Source: Hedera helix (taxonomy: Eukaryota; Streptophyta; Magnoliopsida; Apiales; Araliaceae). Taken from it: a DNA stretch of 64,000 bases. Below the pieces are notes generated by a model. That model had not been told where the DNA came from, made no database searches, and saw only the letters and a program-made list of their open reading frames with translations. The stretch lies in contig OX359275.1 of the NCBI GenBank assembly GCA_947179155.2, positions 37,568,808 to 37,632,807 on the forward strand. The letters run 5' to 3'. Shown in pieces: positions 11,357-22,261 of this stretch; the first letter of the stretch is position 1; the number at the start of each line of letters is the position of its first letter. A program made the position numbers and the translations under genes.

Positions 11357-12747
11357 TTGCCCTCCACTCTCCTGTTATAAAAATTTATAGCAGGAGAGTA
11401 ATTCAAAAGCCAGATACAAAGTACGCCGACCCACCCACTGCTGAGTACCCCTCCACAAATTACTTATTTATTTTTATTTTTTGTCACCTTCTTTCTCTCT
11501 CTACTGCAGCCCTGTCCACTTCTCTCTCCTCCCAAGCACCATATCAGTTGCCGACCCCACGCCACCAAGCCCAAACTGCCGAACTGCTGGGCTGCAGCCG
11601 AGCCCCACCACAACACACCCAGTCCAAGCCTGGAACGCCGACCTCCTCGGGGTGCCGAGCCATTCCACTGCCGAGGTGACCCCCCTCCGAGCCACCACCA
11701 GTCTGCCGAACCCACTCACTGCTGACCGACCAAGGCCTTACCGAACTGCCGACCTATCTCTCCTCCAACACTCCTCCCTCCCTCCGAGCACCGAGGCCCC
11801 CCCACCCTGTCGAGCCTCCTCCAACGGCCGATCCACTGACCAGGAGAACAAACTGCCGGTCCACTCCCACCTTCGGGCAACGAACACCAATCGCCGAGGA
11901 CCAAGCCATTCACGGAACCCCAAGCCCGGACTGCCGAACCGACGATCTGAACCTGAACGGCCAAGGTACTGGACCTGTATGAACCACCAGCCACCGAGAT
12001 CCGACCGAGCCACGCCTAAGCATCGGGTAATGGCCGCCGAGCCACAACCACTGAGAGCCACCCAGGACTGCCAAACCATACCCTCTCTCCAAGCTCCAAC
12101 CACCGAACCACCGAAGTGAAGACCCCGACATACCCAGCCAAACCCCCAAACTGCCGAAGCATCCGAAGCCCCGAACGCACACCTAGACGCCGAGGAGTAA
12201 CCACCATCGCCGAGCCACCCACTGGCGACCGACCCCGAACTACCGACCTCATCCCACCCAAGGCGCCGAGCCTAGACAAGACCACTGAGCTACCGCCTAA
12301 CAGAGCTAAGCACCGAACTCCAACATCCGAGTACCGAACTCCGTGGTAGAGCCGCTGCCGAAGAGCCGACTCAGGCTGCCGAACTGCCGATCCCGAAACA
12401 ACCGATGAGCCTAACACCCTCCAAGCTGCCGACTCAGCTTCCGACAAAGTCACGTTCCTGGGAGTAATAAATAGGAGGAAAGAGAAAATAGACCCAAGTA
12501 TTTTTCTTTTTCAAGTAAAAGTTTGTCAGTGGAACATATAATATTTAACGTTGACATCATACATGTAATAAACATGAGCACAACATTTGTAATAAACATC
12601 ATAATATTCACTGAAAGGAAATAACTTAGCTTCGGATGTAATATATTCCTTCAATCAGATAACTGAACCGTCATAAAATTATTTTAGAAATAATTTGGTG
12701 ATTTGAAACTACTGCGGCTGTCACCGCCGCCCTCTTTCTAGCGCCAA
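11357..12747 (-). other. GC-rich interior of the LTR element, no recognisable protein
   Basis: About 11480-12450 is far richer in G+C than its surroundings and full of degenerate CTGCCGA/CCGAGC motifs, so several long frames stay open on both strands (212 codons on plus; 145 and 121 on minus) with low-complexity Pro/Thr/Arg-rich or Gly/Val/Arg-rich products. I recognise no domain and treat these as composition artefacts. 11368-11400 holds a hairpin (CTCTCCTG...CAGGAGAG, about 15-bp stem) overlapping the polypurine tract. Confidence 0.7.
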
Positions 12748-13485
12748 TGTTAACGCCAAATTTTGGACCTGACAAAGTCACCAAAAGAACAAGCCAAAAA
12801 ATGCGCCAATACATGCTGGAAATATAAATTATAATGTAAAGAAAGAATCAATAAATATAAGAGCACAAGATTTAACGTGGAAACCCAAATCGGGAGAAAA
12901 CCACGGGTGAGACGCGCCATGAATCCACTAGAATGATGTTGAAAGTGTTACAACAATCCCACAGGAGAAATACTCATTAGTACATGGGCTGACACATGCC
13001 GATATATGTCGATATATAAGGATTTATAACGAGACACCACAATATCGCTTCACACACACGGTGTATATGTCTACCCTTCGATATACACCCGACACATCAC
13101 TACCCTTCGACGCAAGCCGATGTGTATGAAAGGGGGTCGTGTGTCCAAGCTCTAAATCACTATACCTCTGTGAATATCAGTGTATGTCAGAGTGTAGCCA
13201 AAATGGAGTATTCAGGTAGAAGTGTATGTTTGGGTTTAGTATAGGTGATGTAGTTTCTCTCTCTCCTCCGTCTGCTATATATTTACTCTGCCTCTGTGTA
13301 TTATTTGTAAGTAATTGTTGTTGTGTATAGATTACCCCTCTCTGCCCAGTATATATAACATAAAGTAACCGCCTCTCACACATATAATATTGAATTATTA
13401 CAAAGATATTTTCGGAGGTGACCCACTACCCAAAAAATCCCATAAAGTCTGATGAGTCACCACTCCAGATATTTATATCCCAACA
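12748..13485 (-). repeat. 5' LTR (right) of the non-coding LTR element
   Basis: 738 bp, TG...CA, about 99.5% identical to the left LTR apart from the 27-bp indel. Confidence 0.9.
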
Positions 13486-13490
13486 AATAC

Positions 13491-14973
13491 ATCTTAGAAG
13501 AAAAATTTGTCAAAATAAAAGTTAAAAAAATAATTTTACGAAAATAATACAAATTAGAGAGTCACTTTTACATTTTAATCTATTTTGGGATTTGCTTGGC
13601 CGAATAATAACATTAACATGGACTTTACCTCTCTCACTATCTGAATAATTTTTTTTTGACAGGAAAAGAAAAAAACAGAAACTTTAATTTATAATATAAA
13701 ATAAATGAAAGACTATTTAAATTTTGCATTTAAATCACTACTTTATTTTTATATTAATTTTATTGTATTTGTATTGTAGAGGTAACATAGAATTTTTAAA
13801 AGATTTGCTTATGGTATTTAATATTTCATCTAAATTTTTCCATTTTTAAATAAAAAACTTTGACAAGAAATGTATACAATTTTTTTTATTAAAAAACTTG
13901 ATAACAAAAGAATTGAACATAATTTATTTTTTGTATTCATTTAAAAATTTAGTGACGCAATGTTAAAGTGTATTTAGAAGAGAAGAAAGACGAGGAAAAA
14001 GAGCGAAGGTGACGAAGATTGAAGAGAGAAGGATTGAAATCAGTTGAACATTCTTTCGTCTTATTTAATTACTCTATTTAATAAAATATATTTATAATAA
14101 AAATATCAACAATATAATAATTTTATAACATGATAACATAATATTTAAATAATTAGCTCTCGTACGTTTCATAGGGTGATGAGAGCTTATATATTTTACT
14201 TTTGAATACTGATTTTTTTGAGAGGTCACCACTTTTTAAGAGATTATATATATTTTATTTTATTTTTAAGAGTAGAGCCCATCGTTAATGAAGTTATTAA
14301 TTTAATTATTTTCACTTTATTTAAATTAAAATAAAAGGTTATATTTACATTATAATTTTTTTTATTTTAAATATCAATAGTTTTAATAGAACTTTTTTAA
14401 ACACAATAATGTTCTAACAATTTATGAACATTGAACCTTGGCTAGTGGCCCAGGGGGTATGGGCTTCTTTTTGCTACGTGGAGATTTAGATGATTGCATA
14501 TCTTGGAATGTCCCTTTGGGTGGCTAAAGTTTGTGAGTTACTGCCTTACGGGGTTGAGTTTTGATTATTTTTCTTAGTTTGTTTCTGTCTGGTTTGGATT
14601 GATGTGTTGTTTAGGTCCGGCCTGTATTGTATATTTTGGTTTGGGCTTAGTCTGTTGATGTTGCACTCTAGTTTATGTTTATGTTGTGTACTAAAGGCCA
14701 CAAAACGTCTAGAATGAAAGTCAACGTTTGTATAGTTATTAACTTAAGTTGTATTTTAAATAAATTATTTTTAGGTAAACTAGATTTTAAAATGCGTTCA
14801 AATTTATAAACGCAAACATAGGGACGTTGGGAGCCTAGAAAATGGTCAGAAGGGGAATTAGTTAGAACTTAAAAAAAAATATCTTTAATCTCTAAAGCGT
14901 CCGTGAAAATTTGATTTTTTGTGACTAAAGGGTAGATTAATACTTGTGAAATTGCACAGTAAAGAGAGAGACT
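13491..14973. other. AT-rich intergenic DNA
   Basis: No gene recognised. 14440-14720 is less AT-rich (CAGGGGGTATGGGCTTC and following) and could be an old transcript or TE remnant, but I cannot assign it. Confidence 0.4.
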
Positions 14974-14983
14974 TTCATAACTA

Positions 14984-15641
14984 AGGCTGCAAACGAGTTG
15001 AATCGATCCGAATTTTAAACTGCTCGAATTCGACTCGTAAGGTTAAATTCCTACTGGAATTCGATTCGAATTCGAACTATATTTGAAAAACTTTATTCAG
15101 ATTCGCTCGACTCAAATTTTTGTTACTCGAATTCGATTCGACTCTGATAGAATTATATTCAAACTACTTGCGAACTTCAAATTCAAACTCCAATTCGAGT
15201 TTTCACATAATAACTAGTTTTATAATACATATAATTATTAATTGAACTTATTATTTTACTTAGAAATGAAAAAATATAATTATAATTACACTTTAAATAT
15301 ATAAAATTAAAATTAAAATTAAAATTACAAATAAAACAATAATAATAACAACTAATTATTCAAATTTTGTTTAATTGTGTATATATTATAAGAGAATGTA
15401 TCGAGTATAGATTCGAATATGTATCAATCGATTATGTATTGAATCATGATTAAAAATTCGAATAGTTTAAATTCTAAACGAGTCGAGTATAACCTTATTC
15501 AGATTCTACTCGTATTTTCATTCAAAATATTTTTTTTTGCTAAGATTTGAATCATATTATTAAAGAATTTGAGTCTCGCTTACATTTTTTCGAGTCGAGC
15601 CCGAATCGAGTTCGAACTGCTTGGTTTGATTTGCAGCTTTA
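14984..15641. mobile_element. Mutator-like MITE with 10-bp TSD
   Basis: 658 bp flanked by TTCATAACTA (14974-14983 and 15642-15651). Inverted ends AGGCTGCAAACGAG (left) and, reversed, AAAGCTGCAAATCAAACC (right). The interior is rich in TCGAATTCGA-type motifs. A 9-11 bp target duplication fits the Mutator superfamily. No coding capacity. Confidence 0.8.
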
Positions 15642-15651
15642 TTCATAACTA

Positions 15652-15947
15652 GGTTATTACCCTTGTTATAATGTTGAGGGTTGTTAGTTTTTCATTACCG
15701 GGGAGTAGTAATAGTATTAAGGTAGGTTTCTATATTGTTTGCACCAATTTTTCGCTTACGAGTGGAGGATTTTTTTTACTGAGGTTCAATGTCGAAACTC
15801 CTGAGTAGGATATAATATGTTACAAACGCAAGTGGATTGGTTTGCACTGGATCCAACTAAATCTTTTTACTAGCTGAACAAACACTGCTTAACTGCCTCA
15901 GGCGTATAAGATGATGTGGTATCTCTCTGCTCTCACCAAATCTTACC
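15652..15947. other. Intergenic DNA left of element A
   Basis: No gene recognised. It is contiguous with 25021 onward once element A and one ATTTG copy are removed. Confidence 0.5.
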
Positions 15948-16620
15948 ATTTGTGTAAGACCCCGAATTTTATGAAATACAAAATTTAATTTTTCTTCATA
16001 TATATTTTTTTTGAAACAGTAAGTGGTTAAATTAACAAAATTGAAAGTTAAGGATGTTATGTGCAAATTTTATTTTGTCGGACAATATTCGCTTTGTCGG
16101 GGAATATTCGTTTGGTCGGGGAATATTCGTGCCGTACGACGGCGCCGAAATAATAAATTATTGGTGGACCCCACAACGGAATATTTGTCGGATATAGAAA
16201 ACGACAGAAGTAACCTTTTTAAATAAAAATAGTCAACGGAACTGTTAAAATACCGGTGATAAAAGAATAGTAGCATACGGTAGTTTATGGTATTTTCTGT
16301 AGCACACGGTACTCTACAGTAACACACGGTATTGCATAGTGTCTCATATTATTGGTCTGATAATTGACACCGTAACTGTTACGCATCATTTCATCGATAA
16401 TTGTCACTGCATAATATTTTATATTATCAATTCAATAATTGTTGTTACACAGTATTTTGCATTATTGAATCAATAATTGTCATTACACAGTAACGTATGC
16501 TTTATTTTACATTATTGTTATCTCTATTATGATGTTATTTAAACAGTTGTATTTCATTAATTTATTGACTTGATATCTAAGAGCTAACTATACTGTATTT
16601 ATAACAATTAGTCATAATAA

Positions 16621-16872
16621 TTGAATTGATAAAGTTATTTGTTTATAATATAAAGTTAGGTGATTATTAGGTGATATGAAATGAATGGTGTAGATTAAAG
16701 TTGAATAATTGAATTGATTTGTTTATAATATAAAGTTAGGTGATTATTAGGTAATATGAAATGAATGGTGTAGATTAAAGTGTGAATTATTGTTGAATAA
16801 TTAAATTGATTTGTTTATAATATAAAGTTAGGTGATTATTAGGTGATATGAAATGAATGGTGTAGATTAAAG
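16621..16872 (+). repeat. U3 tandem array, three units
   Basis: Unit core TTTATAATATAAAGTTAGG then TGATTATTAGGTGATATGAA and AATGGTGTAGATTAAAG, three near-identical copies with variable spacers, 90-340 bp upstream of the TATA box. Position suggests enhancer-like repeats (inference). Confidence 0.85.
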
Positions 16873-16960
16873 ATAATATAATATTTGAAATGGATGGTGT
16901 AGATTAAAAGATGATCTTTAAATGAATGGTTTAGATTAAATGAATGATGAGATTTTTGGC

Positions 16961-16968
16961 TATAAATA
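16961..16968 (+). promoter_or_regulatory. LTR TATA box (element A, 5' LTR)
   Basis: GGCTATAAATAGAAGCC context, an excellent plant TATA box; transcription expected about 30 bp downstream. The same box is at 23265-23272 in the 3' LTR and at 36229-36236 (minus strand) in element B's left LTR. Confidence 0.75.
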
Positions 16969-17330
16969 GAAGCCTTAACTTAAGGATTTTTCATAAACTT
17001 CCTTACTTGTTCTTTCTTTCTCTCTCTAAATACTTCTTGTGAAAGTTCTCTCTAAGTGTGCTTAAGTCATCTTGAGTTTTTGTGAAGATCTATAAGTATA
17101 CGTGTACTGTTCAAGTTAATCAACCTCATTTAAATCAATATCCAGTCACGTGTTACGGTAAGGGATACCATCTTCTTTCATACTCTTAAAATTACTACTC
17201 GTAAGGGATACCATCTTTTTCATCTTCCATTATTCAAACATACTATGGTAAGGGATTATCATTATTTGATTCTCGATAATAATATTGTTTCTTCCTTACT
17301 CATAAGACGTGCCTTTTATTTCCATGTATT

Positions 17331-17530
17331 AAATTGTGGGAATAACCTTACGGAGCGGATTGCCGCCTGTTGGTGAATAACCTTTCGTATTCATTCATTA
17401 TTAATCTCTGAGAATAACCTTACGGAGCGGATTGCCGCCTGTTTGGTGAATAACTCTTTGTACTCAAATTCTATTAAATTGTGGGAATAACCTTACGGAG
17501 CGGATTGCCGCCTGTTGGTGAATAACCCTT
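17331..17530 (+). repeat. U5 tandem array, three units
   Basis: AATAACCTTACGGAGCGGAT then TGCCGCCTGTTGGTGAATAA, three times at about 70-bp spacing, about 370 bp after the TATA box, hence transcribed. The same array is found in B, C and E. Confidence 0.85.
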
Positions 17531-18713
17531 TGTATTAATTTCCTTCACCTTTTGTTAATCAAACCTGCTACGGTAAGGGATATTATTTTCTTTCATACTC
17601 CTAAATCGAAATTTATTATGGAACTATTGCTTCTATAATTCCTGAAAATATTATATGTTCCATAATAGTTGAACTTCATTATTTCAACTGAACCTTCCTA
17701 TTTACGTGAACCTTTCTATTGAATTGTAACCGTTATTCTGAACTGTGGATCTTGAATTTCACTCCACATCATGTTGACAATTTGGACATTATTTGAATCT
17801 GTACAAAGTAAACTTCCGATACTTATTGTTATCCTATTTCTTCTGTTCATCATTTATATCATTCTAATCATCCAAAAATCAAGCTGTTGTGAATATCTGT
17901 GGCCGGGGGCACAGATGTGATATATTTGTTGAACAGATGATAGGTTAAAGGCGATATAATAGGTTAAAGGCGATACATCTGTTCGGTGTCTTTTATGGCA
18001 CGTGGTGAATGTTCTCTTTGGCCCGTAGTGCAAAGATGAACTGTTGTTTGGTATGATTATGACCAAAGGCTGAATCTGGTATAATCATGACCGTTGGTGT
18101 TATATTGAATGTCTTTGGCCCGTAGTGCAAAGATGAACTGTTGATCTGCATGATTATGATCAGGAACTGTGAATTTGTATTATCTTGACTAATGATATTT
18201 CAGATGATAAAAGTTGATGATGTTTTTCCTAAAAAGAGAACCGAGTGGACATTATAGTCTGCATTATTCTTCTAATAGATTACTCATTCCGCTGCTATTA
18301 TTGATCTGAACGTTGTTTAAGAATTTAACTGCAGTTTTTGATATAAACCTTGTAGTCTATTGTATTCTATCAAGAACTCAGCTGTTGAAGACTAATGATA
18401 ATTTATTCGTCATTATCTTAGTCATGATATTCTTTACTGGGCTATTTGAGCTCACCCTTTCTTTTGTTCCATTGTTTTTCAACAGGAGATGAAAACATAA
18501 CAGGGTCTAGCCGGGGAATGGAGTGAGGGTCCGAGGAATAGTTATCATAGTCTTCACGTTTTGTAAAATAGTGTGGCAATAATAGAGAAGACTTAGTTGT
18601 GTATTATTATACACTGTATTGTTGTACGTTGTGCTTTGTTGTAATAATTTTGTTATAGTATTTTGACGACTCAAGTTTGGGCTGTGTGGGCCCAGATTTG
18701 GGGGCGTCACAGT

Positions 18714-18725
18714 TGGTATCAGAGC
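18714..18725 (+). other. Primer binding site of element A (Met-tRNA type)
   Basis: TGGTATCAGAGC, two bases after the 5' LTR; complementary to the 3' end of plant initiator Met-tRNA. Confidence 0.9.
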
Positions 18726-18916
18726 TTAGGGATATGGTCTTTAATGGAGATCTGGGGTTAGAACTAGGAGGGGAGAGACGAATAGAATCAATCACTAGTG
18801 TGTCCTACCTAAATTAGATTTATTTTTTTTATCTAATGAATCGATTTGAATGTAGGAACATGAAGAGATGAGTCAGTTTATTTGAACTAACATTTATTTT
18901 GTGACCACAGTTAATT

Positions 18917-19537
18917 ATGGCATCTGGAAATCAGGAGGTTAATTATGAAATTACCGAAACAAATGTAGCTGCAAAACAAGAGGCGACGAATAATCTTCTT
19001 ACAAACTCAGAGTTGAATCATTTGCCTAAGGCAAAAATTATGCGTGTTCTATCCAGTAAGGATGAAGGTGAAAGCTCTGCTACAGTCGTTCCAGATCCAT
19101 TCTTAGAAGCAATTAAAGGAAGTAACGAACTTGCGGAAATTATTGCCTTTAATTTACTCACTAATTGGGAGAGTGATATCACATGGTTATGCTCTATAAC
19201 AAAGGATCAGAATATATGGACTTTTCATATTAGTCTTTGGGATTTATGGTGTTCCAGCTATGATTTTCAAGATTATTTAAAAATGATGTTTCTATACTTT
19301 TGGGCGTTACAATTTAGAGGAATTCAGGTTAAGTTAGTCACTATCGTGGAAACTGCAGTCTATCGAAAATACTATTTTAATGGAAATCATTGGTACCTTA
19401 CTACTGATGAAGTTGATGAACCCGAGAAACAGTTTGCTAGAAAATTATTCAGTGGTATTCCCATGGTTGAAATACGTGAAGATCCGAATGAAGTATTCGG
19501 GATTCGATTTGACGATAACAGTCAAGAAACCGAATGA
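18917..19537 (+). CDS. Gag N-terminus fused to unrecognised 170-aa ORF (element A)
   Basis: 206 codons, ATG to TGA without interruption. The first 33-36 residues (MASGNQEVNYEITETNVAAK...) match the gag start of element B; from about base 19013 the similarity stops and roughly 170 residues follow that are unlike gag: no capsid text and no CCHC zinc knuckles. The unique part is rich in Trp, Phe and Tyr (SLWDLWCSSYDF, YYFNGNHWYLTTD) and acidic near its end. B-like sequence resumes at about 19525 in another frame (NEVITGKLFINSREVY), so a discrete block of about 520 bp replaces most of gag. I do not recognise the family; a captured host fragment or a diverged element-encoded protein are both possible. 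Expression would come from the LTR promoter. Confidence 0.7.
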   Translation: MASGNQEVNYEITETNVAAKQEATNNLLTNSELNHLPKAKIMRVLSSKDEGESSATVVPDPFLEAIKGSNELAEIIAFNLLTNWESDITWLCSITKDQNIWTFHISLWDLWCSSYDFQDYLKMMFLYFWALQFRGIQVKLVTIVETAVYRKYYFNGNHWYLTTDEVDEPEKQFARKLFSGIPMVEIREDPNEVFGIRFDDNSQETE

Positions 19538-20195
19538 GGTGATAACCGGTAAGCTATTCATAAATTCTCGTGAAGTCTATGCCATATTAGATACTGGCTC
19601 TATCCACTCTTTTATCTCACCTATATGTACTCAACGTTTAAATTTGACTATTGAAAACTTAAATCTTGTCTTATCAGTTGAAACCTCATTGGGAGAAATA
19701 CCTATTACATTTACTATCTATAAATCTTGCCTAGTTCAAATCAACAACCTCACATTACCTGTTGACCTTATTTCTTTGGAGATGCGTGAATTTGATGTGA
19801 TTTTAGGAATTGATTGGTTGACTACCCATCATGCTAAAATTGATTGTTTTCATAAGATTATTAGTTTTCATATTCCTAATCAACCTGTCATGCAAATTCA
19901 AGCAACTAAACCATTGAAATCTATAACTGTTATTTCTAGCCATAAAGTCATTCGTTTATTGAAAAACGGATGTCAAGCCTTTTTAGCTCATGTCACTGAT
20001 TTGAACAAAAATACATCAAACTTGAATGATATTCCCATTGTTAATGAGTTTCCTGACGTTTTTCCTGAAGAACTTCCTGGCTTACCCTCAAACCGTGAAA
20101 TTGAATTTTATATTGATCTTGAACCCGGTACCAAGCCCATTTCCAAAGCCCCATACCGAATGGCTCCCATAGAATGCCAAGAGTTAAAAGTTTAA
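19538..20195 (+). pseudogene. Protease region and pol linker of element A
   Basis: An aspartic protease with the DTG active-site motif (LDTGSIHSFIS) and downstream text DVILGIDWLTTHHAKIDCFH, then the linker before RT (PDVFPEELPGLPSNREIEF). It lies in a different frame from the ORF before it; an open frame covers 19380-20195. It ends at APYRMAPIECQELKV plus stop, just where RT should start. Intact in text but not joined to a gag or RT. Confidence 0.85.
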
Positions 20196-20578
20196 TTATT
20201 AGATATTGGTATCATTCGTTCTAGTACAAAACTTATATCGAGCGAGGAATGCGAGAAGAGTTTCCAATAACTCAAGAGGAGACTTGTTTCAGCTCCTGTT
20301 CTGACCATACCATCGGGATCGGGAGAATTCGTCATATTTAGCGATGCTTCAGACAAAGGTCTAGGTTGTGTCCTTATGCAACATGGAAAGGTGAGAAAAA
20401 TTATGAGAAAAATTACCCTACTCATGATCTAGAGTTGGCAGCAGTCGTTTTCGCGTTGAAAATTTGGAGACACTATTTGTACGGAGAAAAAGTGGATATC
20501 TATACGGAGCATAAAAGTTTCAAGTATTTCTTCACCTAGAAGGAACTCAACATGCGACAATGACGTTGGCTTGAGCTG
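20196..20578 (+). pseudogene. RT/RNase H remnant of element A, large deletion
   Basis: After a stop at about 20193 the text jumps from the start of RT (IIRS) straight to the end of the RT-RNase H linker (SSEECEKSFQ): the palm and fingers including the catalytic xxDD motif are missing. RNase H text follows (RLVSAPVLTIPSGSGEFV, SDASDKGLGCVLMQHGK) with a further small deletion and several stops (about 20430, 20538, 20563). Not functional. Confidence 0.85.
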
Positions 20579-22261
20579 TTGAAGGATTATGACCACACAA
20601 TTCAGTATCACCCGGGAAAGGCGAACGTTGTAGCTGAAGCTTTGAGCAGAAAATCTTATGCAAGTACAAGTGCACTGCTGACAACACAAAAGTGTATTTT
20701 GTACGACTTGCAAAAGATGGAGATAGAGCTAAAGACACCAGAGACCCACTCGAAGATTGCTCATGTGCGAGTAGAACCAACTTTAATCAATAAAATTAAA
20801 GCTGCTCAAGCTACCGATCCGGAACTGATAAACATGATAAAGAAAGTACAAGAAGGTGCCATTCCCGAAGCAAGAATCGACGAGAAAGGAATACTTCGAG
20901 TCAACTCTCGACTATGTGTTCCTAACAATCCTGAATTAAAGCATAAAATCATGATGGAGGCACACAACACGCCGTTTACAATCCACCCAGGAGGTACCAA
21001 GATGTATCGAGATCTTCGACATACATTTTGGTGGAACAATATGAAAAGAGAGATTGCGGAGTTTATCTCAAGGTGCCTAACTTGTCAACGTGTCAAGGCA
21101 GAGCATCAAGTTCCTAAAGGTCCATTACAATCACTTGAAGTTCCCGAATGGAAGTGGGAACACATCAATATGGACTTCGTGACGGGTCTTCCAAAAGTTT
21201 CTCAAGGCTTAGATGCAATTTGGGTGATCGTAGATAGATTGACCAAATCTGCTCATTTCTTGCCTATACGAGAAAACTTTTCACTTGAACGTCTTGCCGG
21301 TATGTACATAAATGAGATCGTGAGATTGCATGGCATGCCAGTTTCCATAGTTTCTGATCGAGATCCTAGATTCACTTCACGCTTTTGGATCAGTCTACAA
21401 AAAGCTATGGGCACTGAACTACGTTTTAGTTCTGCATACCATCCTCAAATGGACGGACAATCGGAAAGGACGATCCAGACCCTTGAAGATCTTTTGAGAC
21501 TTTGTGTATTAGACTTCAAAGGAAGTTGGGATAAGTACTTGCCGTTGGTGGAATTTTCTTACAACAACAGTTACCAAGCAAGCATAGGCATGGCTCCATT
21601 CGAGGCATTGTATGGAAGGAAGTGTCGCTCTCCAATATGTTGGAATGAGGTAGGAGAAGCAAAATTGTTGGGACCCGAGTTGGTACGCTTGACGACCGAA
21701 AAGATCCAAATGATCCGACAACGAATACAGACCGCACAAGAACGACAAAAGAGTTATGCTGATCTTCATCGGAGAGACGAAAGTTTCAACGTCGGAGATC
21801 ATGTATTCTTACGTGTTTCTCCATGGAAAGGGGTTACGAGATTCGGAAAGAGAGGAAAGCTCAACCCTCGATTTATTGGCCCATTTGAAATCCTCGATCG
21901 AATAGGAACCGTAGCCTACAGACTAGCCCTACCACCAAGTATGTCTCGCATCCATAACGTTTTTCACATATCTATGTTACGTAAATATGTGAAGGACCCA
22001 AACCACGTCATTGAGTTAGAACCAGACGTTATAGCAGAGGATTTAACATACGAGGAGGGACCTGTTAAGATCCTGGATAAGAAGGAGCAGATCCTACGCT
22101 CAAAGGTTATACCTCAAGTTAAGGTTTTATGGAGGAACCAAGATACTGAGGAAATGACCTGGGAGCTAGAATCTGAGATGAAATCTAAGTATCCTTACCT
22201 CTTCGATATGTCAGGTACGTCAATTTCGGGGACGAAATTTCATAAGGAGGGGAGGTTGTAA
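20579..22261 (+). CDS. Integrase with chromodomain-like C-terminus (element A pol 3' part)
   Basis: 560 codons open. Order: end of RNase H (YDHTIQYHPGKANVVAEALS); HHCC zinc domain (HPGGTKMYRDLRHTFWW ... CLTCQRVKAEH); integrase core with D (NMDFVTGLPK), D (SDRDPRFTSRF) and E (QSERTIQTLEDLLR), i.e. the DDE triad; GPF module (LNPRFIGPFEIL); and a chromodomain-like tail (VKVLWRNQDTEEMTWELESE, YPYLF). This tail places it among plant chromoviruses of the Tekay/Del group. The stop overlaps the 3' LTR start. The first ATG is internal; it would normally be made as part of a gag-pol polyprotein, which this copy cannot make. Confidence 0.9.
   Translation: MKDYDHTIQYHPGKANVVAEALSRKSYASTSALLTTQKCILYDLQKMEIELKTPETHSKIAHVRVEPTLINKIKAAQATDPELINMIKKVQEGAIPEARIDEKGILRVNSRLCVPNNPELKHKIMMEAHNTPFTIHPGGTKMYRDLRHTFWWNNMKREIAEFISRCLTCQRVKAEHQVPKGPLQSLEVPEWKWEHINMDFVTGLPKVSQGLDAIWVIVDRLTKSAHFLPIRENFSLERLAGMYINEIVRLHGMPVSIVSDRDPRFTSRFWISLQKAMGTELRFSSAYHPQMDGQSERTIQTLEDLLRLCVLDFKGSWDKYLPLVEFSYNNSYQASIGMAPFEALYGRKCRSPICWNEVGEAKLLGPELVRLTTEKIQMIRQRIQTAQERQKSYADLHRRDESFNVGDHVFLRVSPWKGVTRFGKRGKLNPRFIGPFEILDRIGTVAYRLALPPSMSRIHNVFHISMLRKYVKDPNHVIELEPDVIAEDLTYEEGPVKILDKKEQILRSKVIPQVKVLWRNQDTEEMTWELESEMKSKYPYLFDMSGTSISGTKFHKEGRL

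Larger units (their letters stand above)
10592..13485 (-). mobile_element. Non-autonomous LTR retrotransposon (LARD/TRIM-like), minus strand
   Basis: LTRs at 10592-11356 and 12748-13485, perfect 5-bp target duplication AATAC (10587-10591 and 13486-13490). Read on the minus strand the LTR starts TGTTGGGATATAAAT and ends GGCGTTAACA. A primer-binding-like site (TGGCGCTAGAAAGAGGGC) follows the right LTR at 12746 downward and a polypurine tract (AGGAGAGTGGAGGGCAA) precedes the left LTR at 11357-11373, fixing the orientation. The 1391-bp interior has no gag or pol. The LTRs differ by a 27-bp tandem copy and about four single bases, so the insertion is recent. Confidence 0.9.
15953..18711 (+). repeat. 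5' LTR of element A
   Basis: 2759 bp. TATA box TATAAATA at 16961-16968, so U3 is about 1.0 kb and R plus U5 about 1.7 kb, an unusually long leader. Two tandem arrays: three units of about 75-80 bp before the TATA box (16621-16872) and three units of about 70 bp after it (17331-17530). Short frames inside are not genes. Confidence 0.95.

Noticed and set aside
11481..12453. Long open frames on both strands (212, 145, 121 codons)
   Set aside because: Low-complexity products from a GC-rich repeat lacking TA-rich stops; no domain on either strand.
16023..16327. 67- and 85-codon frames recurring in every LTR copy
   Set aside because: They repeat only because the LTR repeats; overlapping on opposite strands and not conserved as protein.
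17331..17530. Regularly spaced repeats resembling a CRISPR array
   Set aside because: Only three units, plant LTR context, and present at the same place in every family LTR.
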